A stretch of 64,000 bases of DNA from Pedobacter sp. MR2016-24 (GTDB taxonomy: Bacteria; Bacteroidota; Bacteroidia; Sphingobacteriales; Sphingobacteriaceae), in assembly GCF_026239655.1 (NCBI RefSeq), contig NZ_JAPIVO010000002.1, forward strand, positions 372,001-436,000. The letters are read 5' to 3'. The position numbers were made by a program, and so were the translations under genes. Every line of letters starts with the position of its first letter. The stretch's first letter is position 1. Shown piece by piece: positions 8,923 to 18,944 of the stretch. The notes below the pieces were generated by a model. It had not been told where the DNA came from. It saw nothing but the letters and a program-made list of their open reading frames with translations, and ran no database searches.

Positions 8923-11172
8923 TCAGGCTTTTTTAGGATTGAATTCATATTCAAACTCAAGTGCCTTTAATACTGTCAGGTGCGATATCCAGTAAGCCAG
9001 TGTACTTTCAGCACCCTGATTTCTGTTCACACCATAGGTCTGTAATCCGTCTCCGCAACCTTTTGTCTCATAATCATATAAAGGTAATCTCAGACTATTC
9101 TCACCCAGGAACCATTGATAACTCAGGTACATCTGTTTGATATATTCCAGGTTGTGGGTAATTTCATAAGCTTTGAAATACATCAGTACCATTGCCATCG
9201 TTTCAATCGCCTGCTGATCATATAAAGCCATCTCCTGGTCACGGAACAGCCAGCCATCATTACCTACCGGATTCAAATAGCCATTACTCATAGTTTTTGC
9301 CGTCAGGTAGTCCATACTTTCCATCGCGATGTCAAAAGATTCCTGGTCATGTGTAATCTGATAATGACTCAGCAATGCCAATGGCATAATGGCATTATCA
9401 TAAGTCATTTTTTCTTCAAACCAATGCCAGTTGTCCGTCCTGTTTGCTCTGTAAGCGGCTTTCAAAGGTTCAGCCAGCTGATTGAATTCCTTAACTATGC
9501 CTTCATCGTAGGGATGTGCTTTCAGGTAATTAGCCAGACCAATCATCGTATTTCCGAGACCTCTTAAGTGTTTCAGCTGACTAAAATGCGGGACTGACTT
9601 ATCAAATAATTCTTTTGCAAACTCTCTGTAAGAATTATTAGGTGCATTGCTGATCAGGTAACCGAGTGACCATACTGTCCTGCCGAAAGAATCTTCAGTG
9701 CCAATTTCATCGAGATATTCCCTTCTGAAACTCAGGAAGTTCCTGAAATTTCCGTCATCGCATTGCATATATTGAATATAACTGAGATAGACAGGCAGGA
9801 GTTCTAATGCTGCCTTACTTTTATTTTGCTGCCATGCCTGAATCACCATAATCAATGCACGGGCATTGTCGTCCAGACAATATCCCTCTTTCAGATTAGG
9901 TATGCCATATTTTGCGTGCTGTACAATACCGGTATCATCCGTCAGACGCTGAATATGGGCCATACTAAATGCAGGCATCATATCGGGATCAATGATGGGC
10001 TTTATTTCTTCTTTTTCCTGTTTTGCATGTGTGATCGCTTCGCGTAAAGTATCGATGAATACACCGCCTGTATTTGGCCAGCGTAAGTGCAAACCATAAT
10101 TATAGGCGTTACTTTTCAGTTCATTGAGCAATGACTCATTCTCGAATAACTCGTTTATAATATGCGCCAGTCCGGTAGAATCTTTAAAGTCGAACAGTTT
10201 CCCCCTGTTGCGGGCTAACAACTCTTGTGCATGCCAGTATGGAGTGGAAATTACTGCTGCACCTGCACCCACTGCATAGGATAGTGTACCGCTGGTGATC
10301 TGCGCCTCATTCAGGTAGGGTGTGATATACATGTCTGCCGCCGTCAGATAATCGTATAACTCTTCTTCGGATACAAACTTATTAATGAAGATCAGGTTAT
10401 TCTCTACATTAAGTTTTTTAGCGAGTCTTTTCAAACTGTCACGGTATTCTTCACCTGAATTCTTGATGACACCCGGATGGGTTGTACCAAGTATGACATA
10501 CATGGTATCCGGATTTTTCTCTACAATAGCTGGAAGAGCCTCGATTACTGTTTCCAGGCCTTTATTACGACTAATTAAACCGAAAGTAAAAAGCACCTTT
10601 TTATTTTTAAAACCTAAAGATGATTTTACCGGGTTATCTGCCTTAGGCTCCAGATCAGGCACACCATGTTCTATCAGTCTGATTTTATCTTCGGAAATGC
10701 CGTAGATGGTGGTTAAAAAACCGACGGCTTTCTGGCTCATCACTACAATCTTCGAAGAATATTTTGCAATCTCCCTGATAATGGTGAGCTGCACGTAAGA
10801 GGGATCCTTCAGGATCGTATGCAGAATCGTGATCAGTGGTTTTTGCAGCCTTGCAATCAGCGGAAGGATATATACCCCACTTTCACCACCATAGATGCCA
10901 AATTCATGTTCTAAAATACAGACGTCGGTAAGGCTCGTATTGATATAATCGGCCGCTCTGGTATAATCTTTCTGGTTTTCCTGTCTGATGACATATTGTA
11001 CTTCAGCAGGGTATTCATAAGTATCAATGTGCTCTGAGTCGGTCATTGCGACAACAAAACTGTCTGATGATACCGATTTGACGTCGTGGCCAATCGCTTT
11101 TAAGAGATTATGATTGAATGTAGCGATACCACATTCACGCGGAGGGTAAGTTGATATGTAAGCTATTTTCAT
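8923..11172 (-). CDS. Two-domain GT4 glycosyltransferase with helical C-terminal domain
   Basis: 749 residues. Residues 1 to about 375 are a GT-B GT4 domain (MKIAYISTYPPRECGIATFNHNLL, then FTFGLISRNKGLETVIEA). Residues about 390-740 form an alpha-helical domain with repeated Trp/Tyr motifs (DDNARALI, NWHWFEEKMTYDNA, DGWLFRDQEMALYDQQA) like (alpha/alpha)6 glycosidase-type barrels. The fusion suggests one polypeptide that transfers and binds or trims the same glycan, but catalysis by the second domain is not proven. It is the first gene of the two-GT operon. Confidence 0.82.
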   Translation of the reverse strand: MKIAYISTYPPRECGIATFNHNLLKAIGHDVKSVSSDSFVVAMTDSEHIDTYEYPAEVQYVIRQENQKDYTRAADYINTSLTDVCILEHEFGIYGGESGVYILPLIARLQKPLITILHTILKDPSYVQLTIIREIAKYSSKIVVMSQKAVGFLTTIYGISEDKIRLIEHGVPDLEPKADNPVKSSLGFKNKKVLFTFGLISRNKGLETVIEALPAIVEKNPDTMYVILGTTHPGVIKNSGEEYRDSLKRLAKKLNVENNLIFINKFVSEEELYDYLTAADMYITPYLNEAQITSGTLSYAVGAGAAVISTPYWHAQELLARNRGKLFDFKDSTGLAHIINELFENESLLNELKSNAYNYGLHLRWPNTGGVFIDTLREAITHAKQEKEEIKPIIDPDMMPAFSMAHIQRLTDDTGIVQHAKYGIPNLKEGYCLDDNARALIMVIQAWQQNKSKAALELLPVYLSYIQYMQCDDGNFRNFLSFRREYLDEIGTEDSFGRTVWSLGYLISNAPNNSYREFAKELFDKSVPHFSQLKHLRGLGNTMIGLANYLKAHPYDEGIVKEFNQLAEPLKAAYRANRTDNWHWFEEKMTYDNAIMPLALLSHYQITHDQESFDIAMESMDYLTAKTMSNGYLNPVGNDGWLFRDQEMALYDQQAIETMAMVLMYFKAYEITHNLEYIKQMYLSYQWFLGENSLRLPLYDYETKGCGDGLQTYGVNRNQGAESTLAYWISHLTVLKALEFEYEFNPKKA

Positions 11173-11298
11173 TAAGGAATAATTGTTTTTAAAGGTTACG
11201 AAGCTTGCGTAAGATGTCCACTGCTTTTAAAATGTCATCTTGTACAGGTTTCATGTATATATGATACAGTTTATTGGTTCGTACACAATGTAATTCAA

Positions 11299-11333
11299 AA
11301 AAGCCGGCTATTGTTTTAAAATATCCGGCTTTT
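11299..11333 (-). terminator. Terminator after clpB
   Basis: 9-nt arms AAAAGCCGG / CCGGCTTTT with an AT-rich loop that can itself pair, 24 nt beyond the clpB stop on the minus strand. Confidence 0.75.
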
Positions 11334-11356
11334 CTGTAAAATCAATCCATTTCCAG

Positions 11357-13963
11357 TTACATTTCTACATGTTTTGTATTCAGGAACACAAAGTTATGAT
11401 CAAACATATCCAGCTTGATTTTGCTTTCTTTATCGATTTTTCCAGCTAAGATCTCTTTGGATAGTTCATTCAGTACACGTTTCTGTATAACCCTTTTCAA
11501 AGGTCTTGCACCAAACTGCGGATCGTAGCCCAGTTCAGCCAGCCAGTCCAGCGCTTCTTTCGAAGCCTCAATCTCAATACCCATATCTGCAAGGGTTTGC
11601 TGTACATGTCTGAATTGCAGTTCGGCAATATTTCTGACCTCATTACGGTTCAGCGGAGTAAACATAATGAGCTCATCAATACGGTTTAAAAACTCTGGTC
11701 TGATGGTCTGTTTCAACAGCTCAAAAAGCTCATTTTTAGTTTTCGCAATTACTTCATCTCTGTTATTATCACTTAGCTCCTTAAAGTTATCCTGAATCAG
11801 GTGTGAACCGATATTGGAGGTCATGATGATGATTGTATTTTTGAAATTTACCAGTCTTCCTTTATTATCGGTAAGCCTTCCGTCGTCCAATACCTGCAAC
11901 AGGATATTGAATACATCAGGATGTGCTTTCTCAATCTCATCCAGCAATACGACCGAATAAGGTTTGCGACGCACTGCTTCTGTCAGCTGCCCGCCTTCAT
12001 CATAACCTACATATCCCGGAGGCGCACCTATTAATCTGGAAACTGAATGCCGCTCCTGATATTCACTCATATCGATACGGGTTAATGCATTTTCATCATT
12101 AAACAAAAACTCAGCAAGCGCCTTAGCCAGCTCGGTTTTACCCACACCTGTAGTTCCCAGGAAGATGAAAGAACCAATCGGCTTTCTTTTATCCTGTAAA
12201 CCTGCACGTGAACGGCGGATAGCATCCGAAATGGCTTCAATTGCTTCATCCTGACCAGCCACGCGTTTATGTAACTCATCTTCCAGGTTCAGCAGTTTCT
12301 CCCGCTCGCTGGCAATCAGTTTGGTTACCGGAATCCCGGTCCACCGCGCTACAACTCCTGCAATATCATCTGCCGTAACTTCCTCTTTCAACATGCGTCC
12401 GTCACCTTGCTGACTCTCCAGAGTTACTTTCAGCTGCTCTACCTTGTCGTGCGACTCTTTGATTTTGCCATAACGGATTTCGGCAACCTTTCCATAATCA
12501 CCCGCTCTTTCTGCCTGATCTGCTTCCAGTTTATAATTCTCAATCTGCTGTAGTTCGTTATTGATTCCGTCTACCACATCCTTCTCCGACTGCCATTTCG
12601 CTTTCAGTTCGTCACGTTCAGCAGAAAGATTTGCAATCTCTTCCCCAAGGGAAGCCACTTTTTTGTCGTCATTCTCCCTCCTGATAGCTTCGCGCTCAAT
12701 TTCCAGCTGCATAATCTTGCGGTCCAGCTCATCTACATTTTCCGGTACAGAATCCATTTCCAAACGTAATTTAGAAGCAGCTTCATCCATCAGATCGATC
12801 GCTTTGTCAGGCAGGAACCTGTCGCTGATATACCGTTGGGACAACTCGACAGCTGCAATAATGGCCTCATCTTTAATTCTCACCTTATGGTGGGTTTCAT
12901 AGCGTTCTTTCAATCCTCTTAAGATGGAAATTGCATCCTGAGTGTCCGGCTCATCTACAATTACCTTTTGGAAACGACGTTCCAGTGCTTTATCCTTCTC
13001 CAGATACTTCTGGTACTCGTTTAATGTTGTCGCACCGATTGCTCTTAATTCTCCACGTGCCAATGCCGGTTTAAGAATATTAGCTGCATCCATTGCGCCC
13101 TCACCGCCACCAGCACCTACCAGTGTATGGATCTCGTCAATAAACAGGATAATATCGCCCTCACTTTGCGTTACTTCTTTAATGACAGCTTTTAAACGCT
13201 CCTCGAATTCGCCCTTATATTTCGCTCCGGCAATTAATGCACCCATATCAAGTGAATAAACTGTTTTGCTTTTCAGGTTTTCAGGCACATCACCTTTAAT
13301 AATCCTGAAGGCAATTCCTTCCGCTATAGCAGTTTTACCTACTCCCGGTTCACCAATCAGAATAGGATTGTTTTTTGTTCTTCTGGATAGAATCTGAATT
13401 ACACGGCGAATTTCTTCATCCCTGCCAATTACAGGATCCAGTTTTCCCGATTCAGCATACTCATTCAGGTTTCTTGCGTATTTGTTCAACGCATTATAAC
13501 TGGCTTCAGCATTCTGATCTGTTACTTTATTATCTCCCCTAAGATCAGCAATCGCTTTCTTAAGGTCTTTTTCATTTACCCCCTGCTCTTTTAAAAGCTT
13601 GGATATATTATCATTAACGGCTAATATGCCTAATAGAAGATGCTCTACAGAAACAAACTCATCCTTAAATTCTTTTAAATAAGACTGCGCTTTCTGCAAT
13701 ACTGCATTTGCACCAGAGGACAAGTAAGCGTTGCTGCCACTCACTTTCGGGAATTTCGCAATCTGCGCATCCAGCTGCTGATTTAATGCATTTAAATGAA
13801 CATTAAGCTTTTTTAGTACATATGAAACCACGTTTTCATCAACAGTGAGCAGACCTTTGAGCAGGTGTGCCGTTTCAATAGCTTGTTGCTGATTGCCCTG
13901 AGCTATTTCAGAAGCCTGTTGGATTGCTTCCTGTGCTTTAATAGTAAAGTTATTGAAGTTCAT
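11357..13963 (-). CDS. clpB: ATP-dependent chaperone ClpB
   Basis: 868 residues, the standard ClpB length. Order: Clp N-domain repeats (residues 1-145), AAA1 with Walker A GEPGVGKT near 205, a coiled-coil middle domain (about 400-530) that distinguishes ClpB from ClpA/C, AAA2 with Walker A GTTGVGKT near 607, and the C-terminal small domain. It disaggregates proteins together with DnaK in the cytosol and is normally heat-induced. No CIRCE or clear heat-shock operator was seen upstream. It is monocistronic. Confidence 0.96.
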   Translation of the reverse strand: MNFNNFTIKAQEAIQQASEIAQGNQQQAIETAHLLKGLLTVDENVVSYVLKKLNVHLNALNQQLDAQIAKFPKVSGSNAYLSSGANAVLQKAQSYLKEFKDEFVSVEHLLLGILAVNDNISKLLKEQGVNEKDLKKAIADLRGDNKVTDQNAEASYNALNKYARNLNEYAESGKLDPVIGRDEEIRRVIQILSRRTKNNPILIGEPGVGKTAIAEGIAFRIIKGDVPENLKSKTVYSLDMGALIAGAKYKGEFEERLKAVIKEVTQSEGDIILFIDEIHTLVGAGGGEGAMDAANILKPALARGELRAIGATTLNEYQKYLEKDKALERRFQKVIVDEPDTQDAISILRGLKERYETHHKVRIKDEAIIAAVELSQRYISDRFLPDKAIDLMDEAASKLRLEMDSVPENVDELDRKIMQLEIEREAIRRENDDKKVASLGEEIANLSAERDELKAKWQSEKDVVDGINNELQQIENYKLEADQAERAGDYGKVAEIRYGKIKESHDKVEQLKVTLESQQGDGRMLKEEVTADDIAGVVARWTGIPVTKLIASEREKLLNLEDELHKRVAGQDEAIEAISDAIRRSRAGLQDKRKPIGSFIFLGTTGVGKTELAKALAEFLFNDENALTRIDMSEYQERHSVSRLIGAPPGYVGYDEGGQLTEAVRRKPYSVVLLDEIEKAHPDVFNILLQVLDDGRLTDNKGRLVNFKNTIIIMTSNIGSHLIQDNFKELSDNNRDEVIAKTKNELFELLKQTIRPEFLNRIDELIMFTPLNRNEVRNIAELQFRHVQQTLADMGIEIEASKEALDWLAELGYDPQFGARPLKRVIQKRVLNELSKEILAGKIDKESKIKLDMFDHNFVFLNTKHVEM

Positions 13964-14204
13964 GTCTGGCTTGGCACAAAAGAAATGCCATAGTAAAGGA
14001 AAGGCTTTAATCGGAAATTATGTCGTTTAAAAATATTTAATTCAGAATTAATGTCTGCTTTTTAACTCATTGTACTGTATTTCTGTCTGCTTTTTTTGGT
14101 GTGTATGATAATTCCATCCCCTGATATTTGTATTTATACGCCCATCTGATATAAAGTTTAATTGGAATCAGTTTCTTTGCACCAAATTATACAAGCAACA
14201 ATTA

Positions 14205-15125
14205 ATGGAAAAAAACGTACTAAAAGGAGCATTGCTGGTCGGCCTCGGCGCATCGAGTTATGGTGCTCTGGCTACGGTAGTCAAATTAGCCTATGCAAAT
14301 GGGTTTACCACCGCAGAAGTGACCACCTCCCAGTTTTCAATCGGATTCATAGGCATACTGCTGCTTCAGCTATTTCTCAAGACTCCCCAAAAAGAATCAT
14401 CAATAACAGACAGGTTTTCTGTTTTAAAACTCATGATAGGAGGGACATCCCTGGGACTGACGAGTGTATTTTACTATTTCGCTGTAAAATATATCCCGGT
14501 TTCTGTCGCCATTGTATTATTAATGCAGTCAGTCTGGATGGGTTTACTACTGGAAGCCATGCTGGATAAAAAAGCGCCTTCTAAAAGAAAAATTGCAGCA
14601 ACACTCATCGTTCTCCTGGGTACAGCTTTAGCTACCAATATCTTCTCTTCCGCTCATGAACTGAACTGGAAAGGAATCGCATGGGGTTTTGCTGCCGGAT
14701 TTTCTTATACCATTTCCTTATATTCTTCCAACAGTATCGCTACGCACCTGCACCCGATAAAAAGAAGTCTGTGGCTGCTGGCAGGAGGTTTAACCATTAT
14801 CGTGCTGATCTTCTCTACTACTTCATATGGTAACTTTAATTTTCACATCTTCTGGCCATGGGGTATCTTCCTGGCTTTCTTTGGTACCATACTGCCGCCG
14901 TTATTATTTACAAGCGGTATGCCGCATACCGGAATTGGATTAGGAACTATCATCGCTTCTATTGAACTCCCCGTATCGGTACTGTTTGCCTATATCCTGT
15001 TGAAAGAACCTGTGAATGTGGTGCAGTGGACAGGTATTCTGTTAATTATCAGTGCTGTAGTATTAATGAATGTGAAAAGTCTGAAAACCAGCAAATCAAA
15101 AAATAAATCTCCCTATGCTTCTTAA
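14205..15125 (+). CDS. EamA/DMT-superfamily permease
   Basis: 306 residues with about ten hydrophobic segments in two five-helix halves, the EamA (DUF6) duplication. The second half carries the typical ASIELPVSVLFAYILLKEPVNVVQWTG ending. It probably exports or imports a small metabolite across the inner membrane; the substrate is unknown. The downstream EEP gene starts inside its last codons (11-nt overlap), so the two are translationally coupled. Confidence 0.85.
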   Translation: MEKNVLKGALLVGLGASSYGALATVVKLAYANGFTTAEVTTSQFSIGFIGILLLQLFLKTPQKESSITDRFSVLKLMIGGTSLGLTSVFYYFAVKYIPVSVAIVLLMQSVWMGLLLEAMLDKKAPSKRKIAATLIVLLGTALATNIFSSAHELNWKGIAWGFAAGFSYTISLYSSNSIATHLHPIKRSLWLLAGGLTIIVLIFSTTSYGNFNFHIFWPWGIFLAFFGTILPPLLFTSGMPHTGIGLGTIIASIELPVSVLFAYILLKEPVNVVQWTGILLIISAVVLMNVKSLKTSKSKNKSPYAS

Positions 15126-15933
15126 AAAGTATCTTTTCAGTTGCTGTCTATTTTTATTCATCTCCTTTTCTGGTGTCGCACAAACCATCAATATCTGCTC
15201 CTGGAACCTGAAAGACTTCGGGCAGACTAAAACAGAGGAACAGATCACCTTCATTGCGAAGACGCTAAAAAATTATGATGTCGTTGCCGTGCAGGAAGTA
15301 GTGGCTGGTCCCGGTGGCCCGAAGGCAGTAGCCAGACTAAGTGATGCATTGAACAGGACGGGAGCGAAATGGGATTATACCATTAGTCACGGGACTTCAA
15401 GTGACAGGTATAGCAAAGAACGATACGCTTTTCTCTGGAAAAAGAGCCGTGTTCAAAAGTTGGGAGACGCCTGGCTGGAGAAAAAGTATAACCTGGAAAT
15501 TAGCAGGGAGCCCTATCTGGCCAGGTTTCAGGTAGGTAAAAAACAGTTTACGCTGGTTACGTTCCATGCTATCCCTAAGGCTAAACAACCAGAGACTGAG
15601 ATTAAGTATCTCCAGTATCTGCCTGCTGAGTATCCTGAAAACAGCCTGATCTTTTGCGGCGACTTCAATCTGTCGGAAGCGCATTCCGTCTTTAATCCCC
15701 TGAAAAAAGCAGGATATCCATCTGCGTTTAGTAAACAGAAAACTTCCCTGAGACAAAAATGTATTAATGGCGATTGCCTGGCATCAGAGTATGATAATTT
15801 CTTTTATAACCAAGCCAGGGTCAACTGTATCATAGCAGGTATTGTTCCATTCTATACGTCTTTTACGGATATCAAAGAGGCAAGGAAAATATCTGATCAC
15901 TTACCTGTGTTTCTTAGATTTTCAATTAATTGA
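15115..15933 (+). CDS. Secreted endonuclease/exonuclease/phosphatase family protein
   Basis: 272 residues with a signal peptide ending near GVAQT (about residue 23). EEP-fold signatures in order: INICSWNLKDFG, AVQEVVAG (catalytic Glu), CGDFNLSEAHS (Asp/Asn pair) and KISDHLPVFLRF (final Asp-His). All metal and catalytic positions are present. The signal peptide implies a periplasmic or secreted nuclease or phosphodiesterase rather than a DNA-repair enzyme. It overlaps the preceding permease gene by 11 nt. Confidence 0.87.
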   Translation: MLLKKYLFSCCLFLFISFSGVAQTINICSWNLKDFGQTKTEEQITFIAKTLKNYDVVAVQEVVAGPGGPKAVARLSDALNRTGAKWDYTISHGTSSDRYSKERYAFLWKKSRVQKLGDAWLEKKYNLEISREPYLARFQVGKKQFTLVTFHAIPKAKQPETEIKYLQYLPAEYPENSLIFCGDFNLSEAHSVFNPLKKAGYPSAFSKQKTSLRQKCINGDCLASEYDNFFYNQARVNCIIAGIVPFYTSFTDIKEARKISDHLPVFLRFSIN

Positions 15934-15995
15934 TATAACCGGCCTTATTCTAAGGGATATTACAAGATCCTGCATTGGGATTGTCCTTAAAAGAC

Positions 15996-16078
15996 AAAAA
16001 AACGCGAGTCTGTTTTTCGCCTGCCTGCTTTTTGCGATGCAAAAACCAGAAGGTCGAAAAACAGACTCGCGTTTTTTT
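15996..16078 (+). repeat. Core-carrying terminator palindrome, copy 2
   Basis: Perfect 24-nt arms (15996-16019 and 16055-16078) enclose a 35-nt core (16020-16054) that matches the copy 1 core at 27 of 35 positions. The arms share no sequence with copy 1 except the TTTCG / CGAAA base. It ends in a T-run, 62 nt after the EEP gene stop, in the same orientation relative to transcription as copy 1. Confidence 0.8.
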
Positions 16079-16094
16079 ACATACAGCAGAAGAT

Positions 16095-16204
16095 CCTGCA
16101 TTTGGAAATGAGATCATCCAAAGGAGTTGGGTGTAAATATATGTTGTTTAATTTGTAGTGTCAGGCATTACCCTGCATTTGGGAATGAGATCAGTCCAAA
16201 GGAG
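16095..16204. repeat. Imperfect direct repeat of about 32 nt (two copies, possible third)
   Basis: 16095-16126 and 16172-16204 are almost identical (CCTGCATTTGGRAATGAGAT, then CA or CAG, then TCCAAAGGAG), spaced 77 nt apart. A shorter degenerate copy (GATCCTGCATTGGGATTG) lies at 15967-15984. The 15934-16593 gap has no supported gene; it contains these repeats, two core-carrying palindromes and a terminator. Confidence 0.6.
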
Positions 16205-16434
16205 ATCAATAGCGATCGTATAACTGTCGGGATGATTCAGAGATATATCAGATATGTATTACGCTATTAGGGGGGTATCTGATAAATCAAATCCTGTTCT
16301 GGTGAACTGATTATTTCAAATACAGCTGCAACAAGGCATCGGACATAAGTTTGACGTATATTAATTAATTATGGATCCAGGCTATGTACGATAAGCAGGT
16401 ATGCTTCATGTATGCAGATCATCCTGAGATCATC

Positions 16435-16520
16435 TTAAAAATGGGGTTGTACTGTTTCCGGCCTCCTAAGTTTTGCGCAGCAAAAGATAGGCAGCCGGAA
16501 ATAGTACAACCCATTTTTAA
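16435..16520 (-). repeat. Core-carrying terminator palindrome, copy 3 (inverted)
   Basis: Arms 16435-16462 and 16494-16520 pair with one bulge and one G-T wobble. Read on the minus strand, the core (16493 to 16463) matches 28 of 31 bases of the copy 1 core. It therefore points the same way as copies 1 and 2 relative to its upstream gene, the minus-strand SRPBCC gene ending at 16594. Confidence 0.75.
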
Positions 16521-16540
16521 CCAATTTTCCGGGACAAAAA

Positions 16541-16570
16541 AAGAGGTTTATCACAACAGACAAACCTCTT
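16541..16570 (-). terminator. Terminator after the SRPBCC gene
   Basis: 9-nt arms AAGAGGTTT / AAACCTCTT, 24 nt beyond the SRPBCC stop on the minus strand, and ahead of core-carrying palindrome copy 3. Confidence 0.65.
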
Positions 16571-16593
16571 CCATAAATTGTTATACGTTATGA

Positions 16594-16992
16594 CTAGTTC
16601 AATATTTCTGCAACACGCTTCGTCTGGTGATCTGCTAATTTCTGCAAAGGACCTGCCGCAAGCATTTTCATCATCATATTCAGATCAGCAGAGATAATGT
16701 GACTTACTGTAGTAGTGCCATTGCCATTATCTGCAACTGTCCATTTTAATTCTATCTCAAAAGGCGCTTTTTCAGTCGGTATAGCCGTTAACTCCTGGTT
16801 CTCTATTCTATTAGAGATTCTGATTGCCAGTTTCGCCATGTTTTGGATGGTAAAACTAGCTTCATCTACTGTAGAAGACCAGTTATAAATATTGTCGGGC
16901 ATCAGTTGCTGATGATTGTTTAAATCAGCCAGAAAAGCATAAACTTTCTCTACCGGCTGGTTAACTACGGTTGTACTTTCAATAACGGTCAT
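16594..16992 (-). CDS. SRPBCC (START-like) family protein
   Basis: 132 residues. MTVIESTTVVNQPVEKVYAFLADLNNHQQLMPD is the standard first strand and helix of the polyketide-cyclase/START-like fold, and the last 25 residues are the long closing helix. Such proteins bind hydrophobic ligands in a single pocket; the ligand is unknown. It follows pyrE by 15 nt on the same strand, so the two are probably cotranscribed, an arrangement seen in other Bacteroidota. Confidence 0.8.
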   Translation of the reverse strand: MTVIESTTVVNQPVEKVYAFLADLNNHQQLMPDNIYNWSSTVDEASFTIQNMAKLAIRISNRIENQELTAIPTEKAPFEIELKWTVADNGNGTTTVSHIISADLNMMMKMLAAGPLQKLADHQTKRVAEILN

Positions 16993-17007
16993 ATAATCTG
17001 GTTGGTT

Positions 17008-17655
17008 TTATAAATCTTTACCCCATTCAGCAGGGTTTCTGCGCCATCTGTTTAACAGATCAACATCATCCTGCGCAATGAAGCTGTGTTCAGCAGCATA
17101 TTCGATCAATGTATTGTAATTAGATAGAGTGGCGAAGCGGCATTTTGCTTCTTTGAAGTTCTCTTCAGCGATATCAAAACCATAAGTAAAAATAGAAACC
17201 AGTCCGGCAACAGATAAGCCCGCTTCTTTCAATGCATTTACGGCTTGCAAACTGCTTTTTCCAGTAGAAATAAGGTCTTCCACAACAACAACGCGCTGCC
17301 CTTCAACAATTTCACCTTCAATTAAACTACCCGTACCATGCTCTTTCGCTTTTGCTCTTACATAAGCGAAAGGCAATCCTAGTTCCTGAGCTACCAATAC
17401 GCCCTGAGGAATACCTGCAGTTGCAACGCCTGCAATCAGATCCACAGAGCCGAACTCTTCCTGAATCAGTTGCGTAAGCTTCTGCCTGATGTATGTACGT
17501 ACTGAGGGATGGGAGAGCGTTACCCTATTATCACAATAAATTGGAGATTTCCAGCCTGACGCCCATGTGAAGGGGGTCTTCGGTTGTAGTTTTACTGCTT
17601 TAATTTGTAATAAAAATTCAGCTACCTTTAATTCAATATCACTTTTATTATACAT
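17008..17655 (-). CDS. pyrE: Orotate phosphoribosyltransferase
   Basis: 215 residues. It shows the substrate-binding FTWASGWKSPIYCDNR segment, a GVATAGIPQGVLVA loop, the catalytic flexible-loop region YVRAKAKEHGTGSLIEG, and the PRPP motif VVVVEDLISTGKSS near residue 125. It joins orotate and PRPP to make OMP in pyrimidine synthesis. It is first in a two-gene unit with the SRPBCC gene. No pyrimidine attenuator or leader structure was recognised upstream. Confidence 0.95.
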   Translation of the reverse strand: MYNKSDIELKVAEFLLQIKAVKLQPKTPFTWASGWKSPIYCDNRVTLSHPSVRTYIRQKLTQLIQEEFGSVDLIAGVATAGIPQGVLVAQELGLPFAYVRAKAKEHGTGSLIEGEIVEGQRVVVVEDLISTGKSSLQAVNALKEAGLSVAGLVSIFTYGFDIAEENFKEAKCRFATLSNYNTLIEYAAEHSFIAQDDVDLLNRWRRNPAEWGKDL

Positions 17656-17863
17656 GCTGCGAAATTAGTCAAATTATAGCTTTATCGCATAAACCGTTTG
17701 TGCTTTTTTTGCCAGTAATTGATACTCAATGCGATAAATAGAATTTAAAATTCAGCGTCCTAAATAAAAAGCGATTCCTCCTTGTTTACCTGAGAATTTT
17801 TATACTTTTATTTTCCAAACAAGAACTAAGGCACTCCATATCGGAGATGATAAAGACAGGCCA

Positions 17864-18484
17864 ATGAAGACATATAGAATTTATATTAACGAGAATACAC
17901 TAGTTATTGCAGATAAACTTCCTCATTATACAGAGGGCTTACAACAGATAGGGGTAGAAGGATTTGATTTCTCTGCTTTTTATACCGGATTAGGCAAGAG
18001 TGCCCATAATCAGTATGCCTTGGTAACTGAAGATCCAAAAGCACTTTTTGAACTGGTAAAAAAGAGTCTGACCATTATTAAAGCTGCGGGTGGTTTGGTG
18101 AGAAATGCGGATGGCGATTACCTTTTCATTTTCAGGAACAAAAAATGGGATTTGCCTAAAGGGAAGGTAGAGAAGGGGGAAGGAATGAGAGATGCCGGGG
18201 TACGTGAGGTAGAAGAAGAATGTGGAGTGAAAATCCACACGAATGATAAAAAGCTGTGTAAGACCTATCATGTTTATGAAATGGGTACAAAGCTGGTGCT
18301 GAAGAAAACAAACTGGTACAGTATGACTGTTAAAGGCACGCCAAAGCTGATCCCGCAAAAAGAAGAAGGTATCACCAAGGCTGAATGGATCAGTGCGAAA
18401 GACCTGAAGCCCATCGTCAAGAATACCTACCCGTCTATTATGGATGTGATTAAAGCAGGTAAACTGATCAAAGAAAAAGTCTAA
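17864..18484 (+). CDS. NUDIX hydrolase
   Basis: 206 residues. The Nudix box is present around residues 105-127 (GKVEKGEGMRDAGVREVEEECG), matching GX5EX7REUXEEXGU. The N-terminal 75 residues are an unfamiliar extension that may form a small domain. WDLPKG precedes the box, as in NDP-X or nucleotide hydrolases. The substrate is unknown. Its last four bases overlap the stop region of coaD, which runs in the opposite direction. Confidence 0.88.
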   Translation: MKTYRIYINENTLVIADKLPHYTEGLQQIGVEGFDFSAFYTGLGKSAHNQYALVTEDPKALFELVKKSLTIIKAAGGLVRNADGDYLFIFRNKKWDLPKGKVEKGEGMRDAGVREVEEECGVKIHTNDKKLCKTYHVYEMGTKLVLKKTNWYSMTVKGTPKLIPQKEEGITKAEWISAKDLKPIVKNTYPSIMDVIKAGKLIKEKV

Positions 18485-18942
18485 AGGAACTTCAGCGCTT
18501 CTTTCGGCAGGAAAGGAGTGATGTCACCATGGTTACGGAGAATATCCCGTACTATGGTGGAACTGATGGCCGAATACTCCGGTTTGCTCAGTATAAAGAT
18601 CGTTTCCATTTCCGGCATCATGGTCTGATTGATCTGTGCTATTGCACGCTCATACTCAAAATCACCCACAGAGCGGATTCCGCGGATCATGTAAGTCGCA
18701 TTTACCTTCTTGCAGAAATCTACCGTCAGACCCTCATAGGATTGTACACTTATATTTTTATAATCCGCGAATACGGCTTTAACAATTTCTTCCCGAACAT
18801 TTCCTTCCAGGAAGTTTTGCTTTGAACTATTCAATCCGATACCTACAATTACCTGGTCGAACAGCGGCAATGCGCGTTTTAGAATATCTGCATGTGCGAT
18901 GGTAAGCGGATCAAATGAGCCGGGAAACAGTGCGATTTTCAT
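18481..18942 (-). CDS. coaD: Phosphopantetheine adenylyltransferase
   Basis: 153 residues, the usual length. The nucleotidyltransferase motif FPGSFDPLTIAHADIL lies near residues 6-20; the common GH is AH here but the His is kept. YMIRGIRSVGDFEYE near residue 88 and the C-terminal EYSAISSTIVRDI match ISSTxVR. It converts 4'-phosphopantetheine and ATP to dephospho-CoA. It lies 2 nt downstream of rsmD in an operon DUF3822-rsmD-coaD. Confidence 0.95.
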   Translation of the reverse strand: MKIALFPGSFDPLTIAHADILKRALPLFDQVIVGIGLNSSKQNFLEGNVREEIVKAVFADYKNISVQSYEGLTVDFCKKVNATYMIRGIRSVGDFEYERAIAQINQTMMPEMETIFILSKPEYSAISSTIVRDILRNHGDITPFLPKEALKFL

Positions 18943-18944
18943 AT

